From: a virus
Direction: 5' to 3' (one strand)
Virus record (IMG/VR): IMGVR_UViG_3300004278_000017
Coordinates: 1-24,807 of that record
Length of the DNA stretch: 24,807 nt
Shown here: one piece after another, positions 1 through 7,942 of the stretch
How the letters are laid out: each line of letters starts with the position of its first letter
Position numbering within the stretch: position 1 is the stretch's first letter
The notes under the pieces: model-generated
Database searches by the model: none
What the model saw: only the letters and a program-made list of their open reading frames with translations
Told to the model about the DNA's origin: nothing
Translations under genes and position numbers: made by a program

Positions 1-1
1 T

Positions 2-2797
2 GTCGGTTCCGCTGAAGGTGCAGCTCGTATAGTTGGTGGTAGCGATATCTCACAACAATCTTACGATAGAGCAAAGACAGACTTAGCGATTAAGCATGCG
101 TTCCTGAAGTTTGTCAGCGATGTTAAAGTGTTTATAGATGGTTCACCTCTTACGCAACCGCCTGAAGTGTCATTCGAAGAATATGCAAAACGCATACAAG
201 ATGACACAGACTGGAGAGAAGCAAAATTAGCTGACCTCCGCGAAATGTTTAAAGATACCACAGGCCGAAGAGAAGCACAATTAGCTGACCTCCGCGAAAT
301 GTTTACGGGTGTGTGGGCTATGTTTAGTGACTCTCCACAAACAGCTGAAGAGTCGTTGATGCTCGCTGAGAGAGAGTTAGTCTCAGTGAACACGGCTCTA
401 ACGACAGCTACAGATGATAATAGAGATACTCTGGAGCGGACTGCGAGCAGCTTGACAAGCAGTATCGCAGCATTGAAAAGTGTCATCAACGCTGCTAGAG
501 TTGAGCGCCGCGAAGATGCTGCAGCTGGCGCCAATATGTATGAGAAACTCGGCAACTTTCTCACACCTGCCTGGTTTGACACACAATATCGAGAGCAGGG
601 TAAAGTCATTGCAGATGCTGTACTCGAGACCGGTATAGCGCGATCAAAAGCTATCGTCGAGTTTGTGGAAAGGGACATTTGGGGTGACCGAAGTAAAAAA
701 CCTATAGAGAGAGCTTCAGGTGGCCCTGTTTGGGGCTCCGGAACAGCCACTAGTGACTCCATACCTGCGCTGCTGTCCAACGGCGAATATGTGATCAACG
801 CCGAATCGACGAAAAGACATAGGGGTGTGCTGGAAGCTATTAATAGTAAAAAGCCGACAGGGATTATGGGATTTTCTGAAGGGGGTCTCATCGCTAAAGG
901 CTCTGACGGTCCCGTTAAAGGTGATAATACGATTTTAGGCTTTATAAGCCGAGGCTTTGAAGCTTTGACTGATCGTCATGAATTCGCTGAAGCTATAGGT
1001 CTACGATTCCAAGAACTAAAGATCCGACTAGAACGTAGCTGGATTCCAGGCACTAAGGCTGCCGGCGATGGTTTTAACGATATAGGTCAAGAATTAGGAG
1101 ACCCATTGAGGCATGCGTGGGCTTCAGCTGCTGTTACCTTAAACTACGGCGAAGATTTTGCATTGATTGTGGGTGACCTGCACGAGCTCGACAACATGTT
1201 AGGTCCTGAAAATTTAAACTTCTTAGATCTACTTAGTGGCCTCGAGATCACTGAATCCAATCGTCAAGACTTTATAAATAACGCAGTGGGCCGAAAAGTC
1301 GGCAAGTCCTCTGGAGATGTTGTGTCTGCTTGGGACCAAATTGTGGGTCTTTTGCAGGATGATTTGTACTCAGGCAACATGAATAACTTCATGGTAGGTC
1401 ATTGGGGTTCGACTCGTGGTGACTTACCTGAAGGCGACCAGAGACTTTACGCGATAAACTCGTTGGAACGACTCAAACAGCACCCAGTGCTTAGACACCA
1501 CCTCAGCAAATATGCCGACGGAGGTCTCGCTTCAATGGGGCGCGACGGTGATTCAATGCTGGCCCACATCAATCCCGCTGAGGCCGACTTGTTGAAAGCC
1601 TTCGGAGGCTCCGGAACGGTTAACCCTCGGACAGGTCTGAGAGAGTTCAGCAACCTTGAATTGGGTAAGGACTTGAAGGACGAGACAGAGAAATCTGTGG
1701 AGGTCACTGAAACTCTCCTTGAGAAGATAATTGCTATGTTCAAAGAACTCTTCGCTGAACTCAAAAAGGGTTTTAAAGGTGTATTCGGAGACTCCGACGA
1801 CGATACTACAAAAGTTAAAACTTTCAGCAAAAGCGTAGAAGCTTCAAAGATACCTTGGGCCCAAACCAATATAAACTACAATAGTGTGGTGGATCAGTTG
1901 GAGGATCGCACCGTCAAGTCTTTCGAGAACTTCTCGATGGCAGACTTGGATAGAGTGAATAATCTCTTCGACAGAATAGGCGAGTGGAAAACGACCTTGA
2001 CCGATGAGACTGCTTCGGTGGCCAGCAAGTCCAGAGCGAAAGAGCAGATCAAGACACTGTTCGGTGAGGTGGATAAGATCAGCGAGATGTACGTCGCATT
2101 AGGGGACGCTGAATGGATGTCAAACGTGGAGAATCCAGCTTTCGTCAAGATCGGTGAAGAGTTCGCCGAAGGTGTGGAGTCTGACTTTAAAACAGGACTA
2201 TCCTCGCTGCTCCACGGAAAATCCGACTTTAAAGAGTTTACGACCGGCATCCTCGACAACTTCACGAGTAACATCATCGACACCTTCGTGGGTGGCTTCA
2301 CCGACTCCCTTTTCAAAAGTTCGAGTCTGGACGAAGGAATGGAGAGCTTAGGTTCAGGTCTGGCAAGTTGGAGTAGCTCCTTGTTTGACGGCATCGACAT
2401 CAGCAGTATATTCAAAAGCAGTTGGGGTTGGGTGAAGGGTCTCTTCTCTGGGTATGCGGACGGTGGTTACGTCTCAGGGCCGGGAACGGGTACGAGCGAC
2501 TCGATTCCAGCGAGACTCAGCGACGGTGAGTTCGTCGTCAATGCGGCGGCCACCAGAGCGAATTTAGGGATGCTTCAAGCTATCAACAGCGGCAGTATGC
2601 GCAGGTTCGCTGTGGGTGGTTTGGCCACAAATCTGGCACCTGTGAACACGAATGCAAGTGTCCCTCAATCCACCGTAGTCAACTTAAACATAACAGGTGA
2701 CGTCAGTCGCCAAACCAAGAAGGAGATTTATTCTATGGCCCCACAAATAGCTTCAATGGTCGAAGGTAACTTCAGAGAAAGGAGAGTGATGCGATGA
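2..2797 (+). CDS. Tail tape measure protein, C-terminal part (5' end outside window)
   Basis: The frame is open from the first bases of the window, so the 931 visible residues are the C-terminal part of a longer protein; the GTG at 128 need not be a start. Tape measure proteins fill the tail tube and set tail length. Supporting features are the great length, a helical charged stretch at about 330-520, and glycine-rich segments carrying the phrase TSDSIPALLSNGEYVIN (from 719) and its near copy TSDSIPARLSDGEFVVN (from 2462), a motif I recognise from tape measure proteins; a degenerate third copy starts near 1520. An 18-codon unit is duplicated in tandem at 200-307. The gene lies directly before tail-tip genes, the normal siphovirus order, and its stop overlaps the next start (ATGATG). 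The family call is strong; the role of the glycine-rich segments is not known to me. Confidence 0.88.
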   Translation, partial: VGSAEGAARIVGGSDISQQSYDRAKTDLAIKHAFLKFVSDVKVFIDGSPLTQPPEVSFEEYAKRIQDDTDWREAKLADLREMFKDTTGRREAQLADLREMFTGVWAMFSDSPQTAEESLMLAERELVSVNTALTTATDDNRDTLERTASSLTSSIAALKSVINAARVERREDAAAGANMYEKLGNFLTPAWFDTQYREQGKVIADAVLETGIARSKAIVEFVERDIWGDRSKKPIERASGGPVWGSGTATSDSIPALLSNGEYVINAESTKRHRGVLEAINSKKPTGIMGFSEGGLIAKGSDGPVKGDNTILGFISRGFEALTDRHEFAEAIGLRFQELKIRLERSWIPGTKAAGDGFNDIGQELGDPLRHAWASAAVTLNYGEDFALIVGDLHELDNMLGPENLNFLDLLSGLEITESNRQDFINNAVGRKVGKSSGDVVSAWDQIVGLLQDDLYSGNMNNFMVGHWGSTRGDLPEGDQRLYAINSLERLKQHPVLRHHLSKYADGGLASMGRDGDSMLAHINPAEADLLKAFGGSGTVNPRTGLREFSNLELGKDLKDETEKSVEVTETLLEKIIAMFKELFAELKKGFKGVFGDSDDDTTKVKTFSKSVEASKIPWAQTNINYNSVVDQLEDRTVKSFENFSMADLDRVNNLFDRIGEWKTTLTDETASVASKSRAKEQIKTLFGEVDKISEMYVALGDAEWMSNVENPAFVKIGEEFAEGVESDFKTGLSSLLHGKSDFKEFTTGILDNFTSNIIDTFVGGFTDSLFKSSSLDEGMESLGSGLASWSSSLFDGIDISSIFKSSWGWVKGLFSGYADGGYVSGPGTGTSDSIPARLSDGEFVVNAAATRANLGMLQAINSGSMRRFAVGGLATNLAPVNTNASVPQSTVVNLNITGDVSRQTKKEIYSMAPQIASMVEGNFRERRVMR
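200..307 (+). repeat. Tandem 54-bp duplication inside the tape measure gene
   Basis: Two adjacent in-frame units of 54 bp, 200-253 and 254-307. Over 36 bp (215-250 versus 269-304) they differ at one base; the first 15 bp of each unit are more diverged. The encoded 18-residue unit shares REAKLADLREMF / REAQLADLREMF. Each is amphipathic and probably helical. Confidence 0.9.
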
Positions 2798-3399
2798 TGT
2801 TTTTGGATAAGTACCCGTATGTAACACCTTTAGAGATAAACTCCAATGAGCCGTTCATAGTGTCGGAGTCTTTGAATCTGCAGAGACGGCACATCAAAGA
2901 CGGCTCACAGCGATTTGAGTTTTCGATAACACTGATGGGTGGTTTCGGTGAAGACCTCATGGCTGACCTGATGACCAATTGGATGACTTATGGGATGGAC
3001 ACACCTTTCGAGATCGATTGCCCACAGCACTTCAGCACAGAGAAAGCCATCAGTGGCTCCACTGTGACCGTGTCGGTGGACGCGTCAGCTGGTGAAACCG
3101 AACTGACTCTGTTGTCGGTCTCCAGTTTCAACATTCCGTCTGGAAGGTTGGTCAGTCTGGGTGAGGACAAGAAACTCTATGCTGTGGTTTCGCACACTGC
3201 ACCGGAGTACGTCGGCTCCCAGTTCGTTTCCACTCTGCAACTCTCGTCGGGTTTGGTGGCGACGGTGCTCGCGAATTCCGAGTTGGTGTACAGAGACGTC
3301 AAAGCTAAAGTGCTGAACGAACCAGAGAATGCATCGTTCAAGTACAGCTCAGGTGTATTACAACAAGCCGGTTTGAGATTTGTGGAGTATTTGACATAA
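2794..3399 (+). CDS. Small tail-tip (minor tail) protein
   Basis: A 201-residue protein immediately after the tape measure gene. The start is ATG 2794 or the adjacent ATG 2797, with SD AAAGGAG at 2778-2784; 2794 overlaps the previous stop. There is no signal peptide or membrane segment. The sequence looks like a beta-rich structural protein with many alternating Val/Thr/Ser stretches (about residues 80-200). An N-terminal part (about 35-75) has a phrase (FEFSITLMGG) of the kind seen in small tail proteins between the tape measure and tip protein. It stands where lambda has M or L, or where other siphoviruses have the distal tail protein. Function is inferred mainly from position; the exact counterpart is uncertain. 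Confidence 0.65.
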   Translation: MMFLDKYPYVTPLEINSNEPFIVSESLNLQRRHIKDGSQRFEFSITLMGGFGEDLMADLMTNWMTYGMDTPFEIDCPQHFSTEKAISGSTVTVSVDASAGETELTLLSVSSFNIPSGRLVSLGEDKKLYAVVSHTAPEYVGSQFVSTLQLSSGLVATVLANSELVYRDVKAKVLNEPENASFKYSSGVLQQAGLRFVEYLT

Positions 3400-3950
3400 T
3401 GTTGACTTTAGATCTGGACCTCGTCGGTGTCCTCAACAACCGAAGCACTTCCTACTTCCTCCTGCTCAAATTCGCATTCAATTCAGGTACCGTTGGTGTG
3501 ACCAACGCACCCAGAGATGTGACTCACGATGGATTGACTTACTCTGCCTCAGGTGGTTTGAAGTCGCTCACACCTCCCAAAGCTGAAGCTGGTGTATCCA
3601 GAGACATTTTCGGTGTAAACTTAACCGATGTTGATTTCGCTTTCAGAGACTTGCTGGATTCGGAGCCCACCGGTGTGCCTGTGGAAGTCATATCCAGATT
3701 TGAAACAACGGCGGGCGATCGTGATCTCAAGATATACACAGGAACCGTCAGCAGCTTCTCCACCGAAATAGAGAGTGATGAACATCTCATCAGCGTGCAG
3801 TGTGTGGGTCCCATAACCAAGCTTCAGCAGGTGACGAATCGTGTCACGACTGATGCCAGTCAGCAAGCAGCCCATCCAGGAGACACATCTATGAGTAAGT
3901 CGTTCGACACAGAAAATGAGGCAGAGATTAAGTGGGGTGGTAACTCATGA
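3399..3950 (+). CDS. Tail-tip assembly protein, DUF2163-like
   Basis: A 183-residue protein whose start overlaps the previous stop (TAATG), as in a tightly coupled tail operon. The N-terminal part (about residues 20-75), with a phrase like DGLTYSASGGLK followed by a region describing surface/derivative-like beta strands, resembles the N-terminal domain of DUF2163 / phage BR0599-type proteins, found between tape measure and tip protein in siphoviruses and gene transfer agents. It is shorter than typical DUF2163 proteins (about 270 residues as I recall), and no cysteine peptidase follows. Its likely role is as a structural piece of the tail tip joining the tube to the hub. The family assignment is from recall of motif style, not a search. 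Confidence 0.55.
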   Translation: MLTLDLDLVGVLNNRSTSYFLLLKFAFNSGTVGVTNAPRDVTHDGLTYSASGGLKSLTPPKAEAGVSRDIFGVNLTDVDFAFRDLLDSEPTGVPVEVISRFETTAGDRDLKIYTGTVSSFSTEIESDEHLISVQCVGPITKLQQVTNRVTTDASQQAAHPGDTSMSKSFDTENEAEIKWGGNS

Positions 3951-6664
3951 TACATATAAATTACATCTTCAGGTTCTCACCTGTGTACACCATAGTGAAG
4001 TGGTTCTCGTACCCACTGTACACCTCTTGGATTTTCTCAGCCATTATGACGGTCGGATCTTTCCTTTACCAACGAAAGAGACAGAAAGAAATGGAGGCGA
4101 AGCAACGTCAAGCCGCTGAAGCCGCCAAAGACAGAGCCGCCACCAAATTGGTCCGTGTGTCGGGTTCCAACCAACCGATACTGATCGCGTATGGTTACAA
4201 CAGAGTGGGAGGGACCAACGTCTTCACAGATGTCTCTTCCAGTTTTTCTTCTGCTGCAGCCAACGCCAACGAGGAGATCTTCGGAAGCCTGAGTAGTTTC
4301 TCGGGGAGTAAGAACGAGACGCTGATCACTCAGGCTGTGATATGTGCCGATGAAGTGGACGACATTGTGTGGGTCGAGATCAACGATGAAGATCACGACA
4401 ACTCAGACTACGGGGGTTGGGCTAAGCTCTACATCAACAAGAAGGGCGGTTTGATCTCCAACTCTTCGACGTTGTCCAGAGAAGCCTCAGCGGTGTTCAA
4501 CGATGTTTGTTACTCCACAAGTTTCTTCAGAATGAACAGAGATGAACCTCAATTCAGCGGCAAGCCTTCGACAAGCTTCTATCTTAAAGGGCGCAAGATA
4601 CGGACATTCGACGGCTCTGGCGTATTGAGCACAACAGCAACATTCTCAAACAACGCCATAGAAGTGCTGCTCGACTACTTCACAGAGCAACCTTTCGGTC
4701 CTAAAATCTCCGACACCGAGTTAGACTTGACAACTTTCGCGACGGCGGCCGCTCTCTCAGGAGAGGCTCCCAGAGGCTCTGTTGCCGTGAATGGTAAGGT
4801 GTACGACAAAGCAGGTGTGAGCTCCAGATCGTTGCTGAGACACGAGTTTAACGGAGTCTTGAAGCCAGACTCGGATCATGTGGCTAACATAGAGAGTATC
4901 TTAGAGGGTGTGCCTGGGTTGATCATCTACAGAAGCATCGAGGGTCAGTTGAAGGTGTCCTTACCTGACACATCTTTAACTGAAGCCTCAGCATCCGTCG
5001 GAGAAGTCACAGACTCGCTACTCGGTTCCGACATCGACTATCAAATACCAGACACGAATGACAAACTTAACGCGGTGAGTCTGTCTTATGTGAACAGCGG
5101 AAAAGATTTCGCGGAAGATACCTACGAGTTTGATTCGTCGAGCCTTCTGGCTAACGATCACGGCATAAAGTTATCTTCCTCAGTATCCCCTGCAGGTGTC
5201 TCCAACGTCTACCAAGCTGAGGCGATAGCTAAAGCGACGGTCAACGAGTCCAGACTGGCCTCCTTCACCTTCACAATCAACTTAGGTAGCTTGGGTAACG
5301 GCCGAAGCTCTCTAGAGCTGGAGCCCGGTGATGTGATCCACCTGAACAGTCATCGAAACAAGATAGACACGTACGTACGTATAAGTGCCATCGACATAAC
5401 GCCCGACATGGCGTTGAAGATCGACGCGTTGGCGTACACAGCTGAAGCTTACGAGTTCAACTCGGTGGAGGTTGAGACACCGCAACTCAGAACCTCTGTG
5501 GATATGTCAGTCACTCCACCCTCCAATGTGGACATAGAGAGTATCACAGATCCAGATTCCTTGTATAACACAATAAAGGTGACTTGGACAGATGCTGATG
5601 ATGTGCAGGTGTACGAGTACTTAGTGCAAGCAGGGACTGTACAGGCCGACGCTTCCATCGTGTGGGGTACAGCTGGTGTGGTTCCTTTCGGCACGGAGAT
5701 ATTCGAGCATTTCCCCAATCAAGTTGCGACCTATAAGTACCGAGTTAGAGGCAGGACGCGTCTCGGGCGTATGTCTCCTTGGGTGACTTCGGCTTCAGGT
5801 GGCTACATCGGTAAGCAGCAGATTCTGGGCGGTTTCTCCATTCAGGTATCTCGATCGAATTTCATGGTGAAGAAGTCGCTGGCCGACGGAACCATCACAC
5901 CCACATCTGACACCTCAGAGATTCAATTATGGTCAGGTGGTGTTCTGTCGACATTGAGCACAGGTGCAGGTGATGTCCTCGCGGGTGAGTGGCGGATAAC
6001 CTCCGCTGCTTCCGGTGACGTGGACGGGGTGGCTTGGTCTTCCGTACTCACTTCAGACAAGGCAACATACACCCTCAACTTCTCAGCGGCTTTGACCTCG
6101 GCCATAGTTCCTGTGACTCTTGTGTATAATGGAACGATCGATGGATTGCCGTTGGGTGATGCTGGTTTGTCCACCTTCGAGAAGAGTTTTTATGTGGAAG
6201 CCTTGTCGGACGGTGTGATGGGTGAAGATGGCGCGGCCGGTGTGCGCGGAGCAGGTTGGCACAGATTCGTGACGCTCAATACACAAGTTGAGTTGGATGC
6301 ACTGACCTCTGGAGCTTTGTCGATTGAATTCCAAAACGGTTTTGGTTCAGCTCCCGTAGCTTTCGACAGAATGATTCTTTCGGGTATCGACGGTGCTGTC
6401 AAGGCTTGGGTGTTTGATGGAAGCACTTGGAGCAGCCAAGCTGAATTTATAGATGGTAACTTGCTGGTGGCAGGTACAGTGAACGCCGACTCTTTGAGTG
6501 TGGTCAACACCGCCAGTGGATTTCAAGCATCTATAGATGAGAACGGTTTAGTGCTCAGAAGTGCGGACGCAGGTAACGCGCGACTGGAGATCCTTGAGAA
6601 CGTCATAAAAGTCTTCGACGACAATAATGTCCTGAGAGTCAAGATAGGAGACCTGTCTGCGTAA
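3947..6664 (+). CDS. Tail tip / central hub-fibre protein, lambda J-like
   Basis: A 905-residue protein starting at ATG 3947, overlapping the previous stop by 4 bases, with GGGGTGG just upstream as a possible SD. Residues about 13-41 form a hydrophobic stretch followed by a basic, Gln/Glu/Ala-rich helix, as in the N-termini of J-like hubs. The next approximately 450 residues look like the hub (tail protein) domains, including a phrase of the type 'NNAIEVLLDYFTEQPFGPKI' that matches the J-family region where a Tyr-Gly segment precedes a helix. A fibronectin type III-like domain spans about 520-620. Four Gly-X-Y triplets (about 756-767) form a short collagen-like link. The end (ENVIKVFDDNNVLRVKIGDL) is typical of J-family C-termini. 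It probably contacts the host receptor, so it would determine host range. It is last in the tail operon and followed at once by a terminator. Confidence 0.82.
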   Translation: MIHINYIFRFSPVYTIVKWFSYPLYTSWIFSAIMTVGSFLYQRKRQKEMEAKQRQAAEAAKDRAATKLVRVSGSNQPILIAYGYNRVGGTNVFTDVSSSFSSAAANANEEIFGSLSSFSGSKNETLITQAVICADEVDDIVWVEINDEDHDNSDYGGWAKLYINKKGGLISNSSTLSREASAVFNDVCYSTSFFRMNRDEPQFSGKPSTSFYLKGRKIRTFDGSGVLSTTATFSNNAIEVLLDYFTEQPFGPKISDTELDLTTFATAAALSGEAPRGSVAVNGKVYDKAGVSSRSLLRHEFNGVLKPDSDHVANIESILEGVPGLIIYRSIEGQLKVSLPDTSLTEASASVGEVTDSLLGSDIDYQIPDTNDKLNAVSLSYVNSGKDFAEDTYEFDSSSLLANDHGIKLSSSVSPAGVSNVYQAEAIAKATVNESRLASFTFTINLGSLGNGRSSLELEPGDVIHLNSHRNKIDTYVRISAIDITPDMALKIDALAYTAEAYEFNSVEVETPQLRTSVDMSVTPPSNVDIESITDPDSLYNTIKVTWTDADDVQVYEYLVQAGTVQADASIVWGTAGVVPFGTEIFEHFPNQVATYKYRVRGRTRLGRMSPWVTSASGGYIGKQQILGGFSIQVSRSNFMVKKSLADGTITPTSDTSEIQLWSGGVLSTLSTGAGDVLAGEWRITSAASGDVDGVAWSSVLTSDKATYTLNFSAALTSAIVPVTLVYNGTIDGLPLGDAGLSTFEKSFYVEALSDGVMGEDGAAGVRGAGWHRFVTLNTQVELDALTSGALSIEFQNGFGSAPVAFDRMILSGIDGAVKAWVFDGSTWSSQAEFIDGNLLVAGTVNADSLSVVNTASGFQASIDENGLVLRSADAGNARLEILENVIKVFDDNNVLRVKIGDLSA

Positions 6665-6676
6665 CTAGTATTAATT

Positions 6677-6704
6677 AAAAGCCCCTCACAATCGAGGGGC
6701 TTTT
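6677..6704 (+). terminator. Rho-independent terminator after the tail operon
   Basis: A perfect 11-bp stem AAAAGCCCCTC / GAGGGGCTTTT with a 6-base loop (6688-6693) and a run of T. It begins 13 bases after the tip-protein stop. Because the stem is A-rich on one side and T-rich on the other, it could also work on the opposite strand, but no gene points that way. Confidence 0.93.
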
Positions 6705-6712
6705 AAACGCAA
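6701..6712 (+). repeat. Post-terminator motif TTTTAAACGCAA, copy 1
   Basis: The 12-mer, plus the preceding C, is found identically after three terminators in this window (also 19618-19629 and 22570-22581). It begins in the T-run and continues eight bases past it. Function unknown. Confidence 0.85.
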
Positions 6713-6740
6713 AACGGTGTAAATGAAACTGCGGAAATAT

Positions 6741-6760
6741 CGGTATCTTATATAGAAGAG
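6741..6760 (+). promoter_or_regulatory. Candidate phage RNA polymerase promoter, SP6-like start region
   Basis: The bases TATAGAAGAG at 6751-6760 equal the start region of the phage SP6 promoter as I remember it (transcription from the G). Upstream, CGGTATCTTA keeps only a partial likeness (GGT, with one extra base of spacing). It lies between a terminator and the first gene of the small cassette, where a promoter is needed, and no good sigma-70 -35 box is visible. It is a single instance and therefore weak. Confidence 0.3.
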
Positions 6761-6801
6761 ATCAAAGGGATCACTTCACAACCTGAAAAAGGATTTACGA
6801 C

Positions 6802-7122
6802 ATGAAAAAATTAGCAATTGTTTTGCTGGCTGTCTCATTGTTTGTTGCGTTCATGCAACAGTCTATTGCTTCCGAAGGGTTCGCTCTTATGACCTTTGAC
6901 GAAGTGGTACTCACGTTCCAAGAGATCTCCGAACCTCTTGACGAATACACGACTGCGTATATGGAGTCCAGAGTGCGATTTGTCGCGTGTGACACAGGAG
7001 CTAAAGAGGTGTTAGATTCGCTTGGTATGTCAGCTATATGGCTTTACAGCTTCAGTGATGGTACGTCCATCACAATAGCCACTGACAAGCTCTCTTGTGG
7101 GAAAGATGGAGAGTGGACATAG
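6802..7122 (+). CDS. Exported small protein with a cysteine pair (paralog A)
   Basis: A 106-residue protein starting at ATG 6802, with SD AAAAAGGA at 6785-6792. Residues 1-24 are a textbook signal peptide (MKKL, hydrophobic core, then SIAS as a likely cleavage site), so the mature protein should be periplasmic or secreted. It has two cysteines, Cys63 and Cys99, that could form a disulphide. The segment between them aligns without gaps to the next gene's product, which has the same 36-residue cysteine spacing and a shared DGTS. I do not recognise the family. It is the first gene of a cassette fenced by terminators, so it is separately controlled from tail and replication genes. Possible roles, all speculative: superinfection exclusion, envelope modification or help in lysis. 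Confidence 0.85.
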   Translation: MKKLAIVLLAVSLFVAFMQQSIASEGFALMTFDEVVLTFQEISEPLDEYTTAYMESRVRFVACDTGAKEVLDSLGMSAIWLYSFSDGTSITIATDKLSCGKDGEWT

Positions 7123-7168
7123 AAGTGATCAGTTCGATCGCTTTGTAATTTTAAGAAGGAGTTACTGT

Positions 7169-7426
7169 ATGCATAATAAAGTATTGGTGTTGGTCTTGGG
7201 TTGTATGCTTACGTTGCCGGCATCTGCAAAAGACACGCTCAACGTAGTGATAAGTGTACCAGCGGGGGACTTACAGAGAGCCACACAGGCTCTGAAGACG
7301 AATGCCTGCTTTTTTAATACAAAGCAGATAATCAATCTCTTGGTGGACGAGGTCGTATACTCGATAACCTCAGAGGATGGTACATCCGTAGAAGTCTATT
7401 TAACTGAATTGATTTGTGAACTATAA
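7169..7426 (+). CDS. Exported small protein with a cysteine pair (paralog B)
   Basis: An 85-residue protein. ATG 7169 is chosen over earlier in-frame starts because of SD AAGAAGGAG at 7153-7161. The N-terminus has a short hydrophobic core followed by LPASA-KD, a good signal peptidase I site. A possible lipobox (VLGC, Cys12) leaves open that it is a lipoprotein. Cys47 and Cys83 are 36 residues apart, exactly as in the gene before it, and the 37-residue span between and including them shares Lys, Leu, the DGTS block and the cysteines (9 identical positions). Its unknown function should be close to that of its neighbour. Expression is likely coupled to 6802, 46 bases away. Confidence 0.82.
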   Translation: MHNKVLVLVLGCMLTLPASAKDTLNVVISVPAGDLQRATQALKTNACFFNTKQIINLLVDEVVYSITSEDGTSVEVYLTELICEL

Positions 7427-7438
7427 AAAGGAAATATT

Positions 7439-7738
7439 ATGTCGAATAAAAAGCGTGGGTTCGGTAAGAAGCGTGTGACTGGCAGAAAGCGTAAACCTAA
7501 AAAAGAGTCTGAGCTAATAGAGTGGTCGTACTCTACACCTACTCTCAATTTCAAGAAAGCTGAGACGCGTGTTCGTCAGTCTGCAGCTTACTTGAAAGTG
7601 GGTGAATTGGTGGGAGAAGTCTCAACATCATTAGCCTCTATGGATAAGGCTTCGCGACTTGCCTTTATAATAAAGTCGTATTATTTTAGATATCTTCTAA
7701 GAAAACTGAATAAATTAGAGAGGTCTATAACTACTTAA
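7439..7738 (+). CDS. Very basic small protein, unknown function
   Basis: A 99-residue protein starting at ATG 7439, with SD AAAAAGGA at 7425-7432. The leader AAGGAAATATTAT is shared with the gene at 21941. The first 24 residues are about half Lys/Arg, after which the protein continues with predicted helices (about 45-95). The basic tail suggests binding to nucleic acid or to acidic phospholipid, but no domain is recognisable. It is the third gene of the terminator-bounded cassette and has no signal peptide, unlike the two genes before it. Confidence 0.75.
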   Translation: MSNKKRGFGKKRVTGRKRKPKKESELIEWSYSTPTLNFKKAETRVRQSAAYLKVGELVGEVSTSLASMDKASRLAFIIKSYYFRYLLRKLNKLERSITT

Positions 7739-7748
7739 GGGGTTGACT

Positions 7749-7880
7749 ATGTGGCATGTAATATTATACGAAGTATTGGAGCACTTGAAAGTGCCCATAG
7801 CTATAGCATTATATGCAATATTGTTGGCCGTTGTCGGGGCGATGACAATCCCCGTTCTTTCGTGGCTACTACATCTATGA
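7749..7880 (+). CDS. 43-residue membrane protein
   Basis: An ORF starting at ATG 7749, with SD AAGGGG at 7737-7742 and spacing of 6 bases. The product begins MWHVILYEVLEHLKVP and then has one long hydrophobic stretch (about residues 16-42) ending in LLHL, so it is almost entirely a membrane segment with a short N-terminal amphipathic head. The stop at 7880 runs directly into a terminator, making it the last gene of the cassette. Small size and a single span would suit a regulator of membrane function or a holin-like/antiholin peptide, but no lytic enzyme lies nearby, so I do not assign one. A frame one step away (GTG 7751) is also open but lacks its own SD and reads through the terminator. 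Confidence 0.7.
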   Translation: MWHVILYEVLEHLKVPIAIALYAILLAVVGAMTIPVLSWLLHL

Positions 7881-7885
7881 ATTTC

Positions 7886-7907
7886 CCCCTCCTTCGGGAG
7901 GGGTTTT
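7886..7907 (+). terminator. Rho-independent terminator with UUCG tetraloop
   Basis: Stem CCCCTCC (7886-7892) / GGAGGGG (7897-7903) capped by TTCG, i.e. a c(UUCG)g tetraloop, then TTTT. It separates the small cassette from the replication region. Confidence 0.92.
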
Positions 7908-7942
7908 ACTTTCAACCTGAATTTTTTCCGAGATTATAGCAG

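Noticed and set aside
61-891. Long minus-strand ORF under the tape measure gene
   Set aside because: Shadow of the strongly supported plus-strand gene; no SD and low-complexity Ser/Leu/Ala-rich product. Other minus-strand ORFs in the window fail in the same way.
7751-7939. 62-codon ORF overlapping the 43-residue membrane protein gene
   Set aside because: Starts at GTG sharing bases with ATG 7749, uses that gene's SD, and runs through the terminator stem.
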